From Brevibacillus humidisoli (GTDB lineage Bacteria; Bacillota; Bacilli; Brevibacillales; Brevibacillaceae): a stretch of 64,000 nt of DNA. The stretch is taken from positions 1,445,970 through 1,509,969 of the forward strand of contig NZ_CP087263.1 of assembly GCF_020923435.1 (NCBI RefSeq), written 5' to 3'. The notes beneath the pieces are model-generated. The model was not told the origin of the DNA. It saw only the letters and a list, made by a program, of their open reading frames with translations, and did no database searches. Positions within the stretch are counted from its first letter, which is position 1; each line of letters begins with the position of its first letter. Shown here piece by piece: positions 59,967-64,000 of the stretch. The translations under genes were made by a program, and so were the position numbers.

Positions 59967-60662
59967 TTGAACCAAACAAAGGTATTGGTCGCTGATGACG
60001 ATCCAAACGTATGCGAGATTATCCGCCTCTACTTCAGCAAACAGCAGATGGAATTGGTGGTTGCAGGTGACGGCAGCACGGCACTGGAGCTGATCGAAAA
60101 AGAGGAGCCGGATGTGATTATTCTCGATGTGATGATGCCACAGATGGATGGGCTGGAAGCATGTCGGGAGATTCGGAAAAAATGGGATACACCGATTATT
60201 ATGTTGACGGCAAAAGATGAAGAGATAGACCGTGTCCTGGGACTTGAACTGGGAGCGGACGACTACGTTACCAAACCGTTCAGCCCACGTGAGCTGGTCG
60301 CACGCATCAAAGCCATTCAACGACGGCTCCAGCCGCGTGAGCAGAAAGAGGAGGGCGCAGCGCAAACCCTGCAGTTTGATCAACTCACGATAGACATCGC
60401 CAAGCGGGAAGTGGTTGTCTGCGGTGAAAAGCTGCCGTTCCGACCCAAGGAATTCGACCTGCTGGTGCACATGGCCAGGTCGCCTGGGAGCGTCTTTACG
60501 CGTGAACAACTGCTTGAGCAGATTTGGGGTTACGATTACTTTGGAGACATCCGTACCGTAGATGTCCATATTAAAAAAATCAGGCAGCGGTTGAGTCATT
60601 TGCCCTACGAGTGCATCCACACAGTTTGGGGCGTCGGCTACAAGTTTGGAGTAGATGCATGA
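59967..60662 (+). CDS. OmpR-family response regulator
   Basis: The product has 231 residues. The receiver domain shows DDD at 10-12, phospho-acceptor Asp54 (IILDVMMPQMDG) and TKPFSPRELVAR. The winged helix shows RPKEFDLLVHMARSPGSVFT and RTVDVHIKKIRQRL with VWGVGYKF. GGAGG lies 8 nt before the TTG at 59967; a start at 59898 lacks a site. Its stop overlaps the kinase start (ATGA). It probably controls the lipoprotein gene downstream, among others. Confidence 0.92.
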   Translation: MNQTKVLVADDDPNVCEIIRLYFSKQQMELVVAGDGSTALELIEKEEPDVIILDVMMPQMDGLEACREIRKKWDTPIIMLTAKDEEIDRVLGLELGADDYVTKPFSPRELVARIKAIQRRLQPREQKEEGAAQTLQFDQLTIDIAKREVVVCGEKLPFRPKEFDLLVHMARSPGSVFTREQLLEQIWGYDYFGDIRTVDVHIKKIRQRLSHLPYECIHTVWGVGYKFGVDA

Positions 60663-62143
60663 TGCTGGGAATGTCAAAAAGCATTTTCCGCCGTCTGCTG
60701 TTTAGCTACCTGATAACGGTACTGGTGGGCATCGGCGTAGCCGGTGTCCTTATGTCTTTTTTTGCCAAGGAATACTTTTACGAGGCGAAGCAGGACGAAC
60801 TGCTGCGCAAGGCCAAAAAGGTAAACGTCGCGATTCAGGATGATGCTGACATGGATAACGGGCTCGTCGAGGGTATTGACGAGGATACGCTGGATGACCT
60901 GGTTTTTTTTGATGAGACGTTTGATACCCGTATCTGGGTCTTTAAACGGAGTGGCGAGATTATCGCCACTTCGATGCAAGAAGAGGTGTTCATTGGGAAA
61001 TCGGTTGCCAACTCCATCGTGAAGAAGGTGATCCAGGGGCAGGATGTGATTACCGAACTGCAGTTTGAAGGATTGGACGATCCAATGCTTTCTGTAGCCG
61101 TACCATGGGGAAAAAAAGATGAAGTGTATGGAGGGATTGTCCTGCATGCCCCGATCGAGGGAATCGAACGGACGATAGACCAGATGAGGGAGACGATTCT
61201 CTGGGCAACGTTGTTTGGACTGGTTCTGTCGACGGCGATGGTTTCCTACCTCTCCTGGTCGATATCCCGTCCGCTGAAAAGGATTGAGCGGACGGCGTCT
61301 GAGATCGGCAGAGGAAATTACAACGAGCGGGTCCACGTCAGCACCACCGACGAGATTGCTGATTTGGCCAACACGATCAATACCCTCGCTGAAAAGCTGG
61401 AGAGAGTGGAGCAGGAGCGGCGCAACCTTGAACAGGTGCGAAACGACTTTTTGGCCAACGTATCGCATGAACTGCGCACGCCGCTTACCGGCATGCAGGG
61501 ATTTCTCGAAGCCCTGCAGGACGGATTGGTTGAGGAGGAAGCAGCTCGCCAAAAATACTATAAGGTACTCTATAACGAAACGATGCACCTCAACCGATTG
61601 GTAGATGATCTGTTGGACTTGATGAAGCTGGAGAACAATGAGATTACACTTTCCAGATTCCCGGTCGATCCGGCGGAACTGATGAACAAAATCGCCTTTA
61701 CGTTCCAACCGGAAGCAGCAGACAAAGGAACATCGATCGAAGTTGAAGCGGCAGAGAACTTGCCCAAAATCTATGCTGATAAAGATAGGCTGGAGCAGAT
61801 TCTCAACAACCTGGTGAAAAACGCGGTGAAGTTTACCGAACAGGGAACAATCCGGCTTGCAGCTGAGCCAGATGGAGAATGGGTCGTGATCACTGTTGCA
61901 GACACCGGGATTGGCATCTCGCAGGACGATCTGAACCGTATCTGGGAGCGTTTTTTTAAAGTGGATCGGGGACGTTCCAAGAAAAACGCGGGTACCGGCC
62001 TTGGGCTGGCCATCGTCAGAGAATTGGTTGAACTGCACGAAGGTACCATCACGGTAGAGAGTGAACCGGAGAAAGGTACTGACTTTACCCTGAGATTGCC
62101 CACCGTGGAGCGATACAAACAGCGAGGAAGCAACGGGTCGTAG
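60659..62143 (+). CDS. sensor histidine kinase
   Basis: The product has 494 residues. It has two membrane helices (about 13-35 and 178-200) flanking an acidic outside domain rich in Asp and Glu, then HAMP (SRPLKRIERTASEIGRGNYN), HisKA with His270 (NVSHELRTPLTGMQGF), and HATPase with NLVKNAVKFTEQG, ADTGIGIS and GTGLGLAIV. The layout matches the PhoR/ResE type. The ATG at 60659 has GGAG 7 nt upstream and overlaps the regulator gene. The acidic sensor loop suggests cations or basic peptides as a signal, which is a guess. Confidence 0.92.
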   Translation: MMLGMSKSIFRRLLFSYLITVLVGIGVAGVLMSFFAKEYFYEAKQDELLRKAKKVNVAIQDDADMDNGLVEGIDEDTLDDLVFFDETFDTRIWVFKRSGEIIATSMQEEVFIGKSVANSIVKKVIQGQDVITELQFEGLDDPMLSVAVPWGKKDEVYGGIVLHAPIEGIERTIDQMRETILWATLFGLVLSTAMVSYLSWSISRPLKRIERTASEIGRGNYNERVHVSTTDEIADLANTINTLAEKLERVEQERRNLEQVRNDFLANVSHELRTPLTGMQGFLEALQDGLVEEEAARQKYYKVLYNETMHLNRLVDDLLDLMKLENNEITLSRFPVDPAELMNKIAFTFQPEAADKGTSIEVEAAENLPKIYADKDRLEQILNNLVKNAVKFTEQGTIRLAAEPDGEWVVITVADTGIGISQDDLNRIWERFFKVDRGRSKKNAGTGLGLAIVRELVELHEGTITVESEPEKGTDFTLRLPTVERYKQRGSNGS

Positions 62144-62320
62144 GGTTCCGGGCGGTGACGATGAAAACACCACAGCTTGAGAGGGTCATAGTTTTTTCAT
62201 ATTTTTTTCAAGGATTTCTCCCTTTCTCCTCATAGAATGGTTATTTCTGCGGGTTACAGTATAAGTGTGCAGCAAAGACGCTCACAAGCAATGCTGAGAA
62301 CGCGGAAAGGAGAGATAACC

Positions 62321-62707
62321 TTGAATAAAAAATGGTTTCTTCTCAGCGCTGTCGCTTTAATGCTGGCAGGCAGTCTGGTTGCCTGCTCCAATAGCGGCGA
62401 TACACCGGAACCTGCAACCGAGAGCGGAGGTAACGTAACAGAACCGGCAACGAGCTCGGGTCTGGAAAGCGACTCCGATACGTCCACTGATTCCTCGGTG
62501 ACGGATGAAGCAGGCACAGATAGTGAGTCAACTACGGATACATCCGATACCGACAGCTCATCTACGGATGACTCGTCAGATGCGGAAACTGATTCTTCGC
62601 TGAGCGGAGAGACGGGTACAGACAGTAGCGACAGTGCTGATGGCAGTACGGATGCAGCAAGTGACAGCAGCAGTGGTACAACAGCTGACGACAGCAGCGA
62701 GAAGTAA
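62321..62707 (+). CDS. Ser/Asp-rich low-complexity lipoprotein
   Basis: The product has 128 residues. The TTG start at 62321 follows AAAGGAG by about 8 nt. The signal peptide ends in the lipobox SLVAC. Mature residues are almost only Ser, Asp, Thr, Glu, Ala and Gly, in irregular SDT/DSS units, and are strongly acidic and surely disordered. It lies 178 nt downstream of the histidine kinase whose sensor loop is also acidic. No known domain is present. It could be a surface spacer, a cation-binding layer or a target of the two-component system. Confidence 0.75.
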   Translation: MNKKWFLLSAVALMLAGSLVACSNSGDTPEPATESGGNVTEPATSSGLESDSDTSTDSSVTDEAGTDSESTTDTSDTDSSSTDDSSDAETDSSLSGETGTDSSDSADGSTDAASDSSSGTTADDSSEK

Positions 62708-62769
62708 TCTCTTCGCAGCTGGCTTGTAAAAGTCCCTGAACAGTATGATACTTCCCCTCTGGTAATCAC

Positions 62770-62798
62770 AAGGGCGCGCAGCAGCGCCCTTTTTTCTT
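62770..62798 (+). terminator. terminator after lipoprotein gene
   Basis: AAGGGCGC pairs with GCGCCCTT around a short loop, followed by six T. Confidence 0.85.
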
Positions 62799-62930
62799 TT
62801 TGGAGCAAATGTCTTCTGTGGGGAGACACGGATTATCAAAAAAGTTGGTATAGTGCTGAAAAGCGTTGCATCGGCCTCGCGTTAAACAGTTGAATGATAA
62901 ACATTTTTTGCACTTTTCACCATTCAATTG

Positions 62931-62959
62931 TGGTAAAATGACAGCAGAAAGCGCTTGCA
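62931..62959 (+). promoter_or_regulatory. extended -10 and cre-like site before the phenylalanine hydroxylase gene
   Basis: TGG-TAAAAT (62931-62939) is an extended -10. AGAAAGCGCTTGCA (62946-62959) matches the CcpA cre consensus TGWAANCGNTNWCA at 12 of 14 positions and would lie at the start of transcription, a repressing position. TTGAATG (62890-62896) and CATTCAA (62921-62927) are an inverted repeat just upstream. Confidence 0.5.
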
Positions 62960-62993
62960 TTAGGGATCAAACCAAACAAGGAGGCTGGGAAGG

Positions 62994-64000
62994 ATGAAAC
63001 ACGCTGAACCTGAGCGTACGCTCGTTCGCGTACCTGTCCATTTAAAGCAGTTCGTTGTGGAGCAGAACTATGACCGTTATACGCCGATTGATCATGCGGT
63101 CTGGCGCTACGTGATGCGGCAGAATCGCAACTATCTCGGCCAACGGGCTCACAGCGCCTACCTGGAAGGCTTGCGCACATCCGGTATTGGCATTGAGCGC
63201 ATTCCTAACATTGCAGAGATGAACGAGTCATTGGCGCAGATTGGTTGGGGAGCGGTCACCATTAACGGATTTATTCCGGCTGTCGCTTTTTTTGATTTCC
63301 AGGCACACGGCATCCTGCCGATCGCTTGTGATATCCGAACGTACGACCATATTGCCTATACACCGGCTCCAGACATCATTCACGAAGCGGCGGGTCATGC
63401 ACCCATTATCAAAGACGAAAAATATCGAACATTCCTGAAAATTTTTGGCGAGATCGGCTCCAAAGCGTTGTCCTCACGGGAGGATTATGAGGTATATGAG
63501 GCAATCCGACGCTTATCAGTGGTCAAAGAAGATCCCAGCGCTACGCCGGAGGAAGTGGCCCAAGCAGAAGCGGATCTGGAACAGAAGGTGGCTGCGGTGA
63601 CAGGCGTCTCGGAAGCGGCACAGGTTTCTCGCCTTTACTGGTGGACGGTGGAGTACGGCCTGATCGGCGATCTGGATCACCCTCAGATCTATGGAGCTGG
63701 ACTGCTTTCCTCTGTAGGGGAGAGTATCAGCTGCATGAAGGACGACGTCAAGAAACTGCCGTTTTCTCTCAAAGCTTGCATTGAGACAGACTTTGACATT
63801 ACCAAGCCGCAGCCGCAGTTGTTTGTCTGTAAAGATTTTGACGAGTTGATCGAAGCGATCCGGGAATTCTCCAAGACGATGGCCGTCTCTGTAGGAGGTA
63901 CGGAAAGCTTGATCAAGGCACAGCAGATGGGACAGACTTCTACGAGCGTGTACAGTTCAGGCCTGCAGGTAAGCGGTGTGCTGAGCGAATTGGAGTTCGA
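62994..64000 (+). CDS. phenylalanine 4-monooxygenase (aromatic amino acid hydroxylase), C-terminus cut by window edge
   Basis: 335 codons are visible with no stop before the window ends. The iron site is complete: His130 and His135 in PDIIHEAAGHAP and Glu220 in WWTVEYGLIG. NYLGQRAHSAYLEG and GINGFIP-like blocks fit the family. The enzyme hydroxylates Phe to Tyr with tetrahydropterin and O2. Frames of this type in Bacillales are about 580 residues, far longer than the 260-300 of Pseudomonas PhhA, and this one has already passed 335. AAGGAGG lies 9 nt before the ATG. A cre-like site overlaps its promoter. Confidence 0.92.
   Translation, partial: MKHAEPERTLVRVPVHLKQFVVEQNYDRYTPIDHAVWRYVMRQNRNYLGQRAHSAYLEGLRTSGIGIERIPNIAEMNESLAQIGWGAVTINGFIPAVAFFDFQAHGILPIACDIRTYDHIAYTPAPDIIHEAAGHAPIIKDEKYRTFLKIFGEIGSKALSSREDYEVYEAIRRLSVVKEDPSATPEEVAQAEADLEQKVAAVTGVSEAAQVSRLYWWTVEYGLIGDLDHPQIYGAGLLSSVGESISCMKDDVKKLPFSLKACIETDFDITKPQPQLFVCKDFDELIEAIREFSKTMAVSVGGTESLIKAQQMGQTSTSVYSSGLQVSGVLSELEF

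Noticed and set aside
60674-62173. 499-codon frame on the minus strand opposite the histidine kinase
   Set aside because: Antisense shadow of a kinase whose HAMP, HisKA and ATPase motifs are certain; no ribosome site or domain of its own.
1-64000. CRISPR arrays, insertion sequences, prophage, tRNA and rRNA genes
   Set aside because: I found no regularly spaced repeats, transposase or integrase motifs, phage structural genes or recognisable tRNA/rRNA sequence.

Overview
The window looks like the chromosome of an endospore-forming Firmicute in the Bacillales, with moderately high GC. A Brevibacillus-like or Paenibacillaceae host is my inference from gene content and is not proven. Supporting markers are a Spo0E-like phosphatase, an SspP-type spore protein behind a sigma-G-like -10, a SleB-type cortex hydrolase, an SpoVK-like AAA protein, and YppC, YfhH, UPF0756, DUF1292 and DUF3054 genes. 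Strong AGGAGG-type ribosome sites and frequent GTG/TTG starts fit too. I see no tRNA, rRNA, CRISPR array, insertion sequence or prophage.

Layout. 1-10 kb holds mostly minus-strand housekeeping and sporulation genes: a partial acyl-ACP desaturase, Spo0E, a DUF5937-like protein, SspP, a HEPN-domain protein with two tiny polar proteins, a Hanks-type kinase, YppC, UPF0756, YfhH, SleB, two membrane proteins and a lipoprotein cyclophilin. 10.4-17.6 kb holds a cystathionine gamma-synthase/lyase and then a tight operon: a sigma factor, a membrane-anchored propeller protein (likely anti-sigma), a large exported two-pass membrane protein, an ABC ATPase with its ABC-2 permease, and a small protein. 17.7-30.2 kb holds a PNPOx-fold protein divergent from a MocR regulator, then DUF1292, a stress protein, a YebC-like protein, parE-parC and a tandem AAA+ ATPase.

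30.2-44.7 kb is a reductive pyrimidine-degradation island: PucR regulator, (methyl)malonate-semialdehyde dehydrogenase, omega-aminotransferase, a two-gene DNA-binding pair, PreT, PreA, dihydropyrimidinase, a nitrilase-type beta-ureidopropionase and an NCS1 permease. Together these can take up uracil or thymine and convert it through dihydropyrimidine, N-carbamoyl-beta-amino acid and beta-amino acid to a semialdehyde and then acyl-CoA. An ADP-ribosyltransferase-like orphan and an HD-GYP protein sit inside the island.

44.8-49.9 kb holds a hypothetical surface-type protein, a UbiD decarboxylase, VanZ, a GNAT enzyme, DUF3054 and small proteins. 49.9-57.2 kb is a TPP-riboswitch-controlled thiamin operon (tenI-thiS-thiG-thiE-ylmB-tenA-thiZ-thiX-thiY) that joins thiazole synthesis, thiamin-phosphate synthase, and salvage and uptake of degraded pyrimidine. 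It lacks thiO and thiF. 57.4-64 kb holds an orphan protein, a PAT-like acetyltransferase, an alpha/beta hydrolase, an OmpR-type two-component system followed by a Ser/Asp-rich lipoprotein, and a partial phenylalanine 4-hydroxylase with a cre-like site in its promoter.

The best candidates for undescribed biology are the sigma/propeller/exported-protein/ABC operon (11.7-17.6 kb), the RHH plus helix-turn-helix pair with its inverted repeat inside the pyrimidine island, the ADP-ribosyltransferase-like orphan, and a terminator-bounded RNA candidate downstream of sleB. Domain calls were made by reading the sequence, with no database search.
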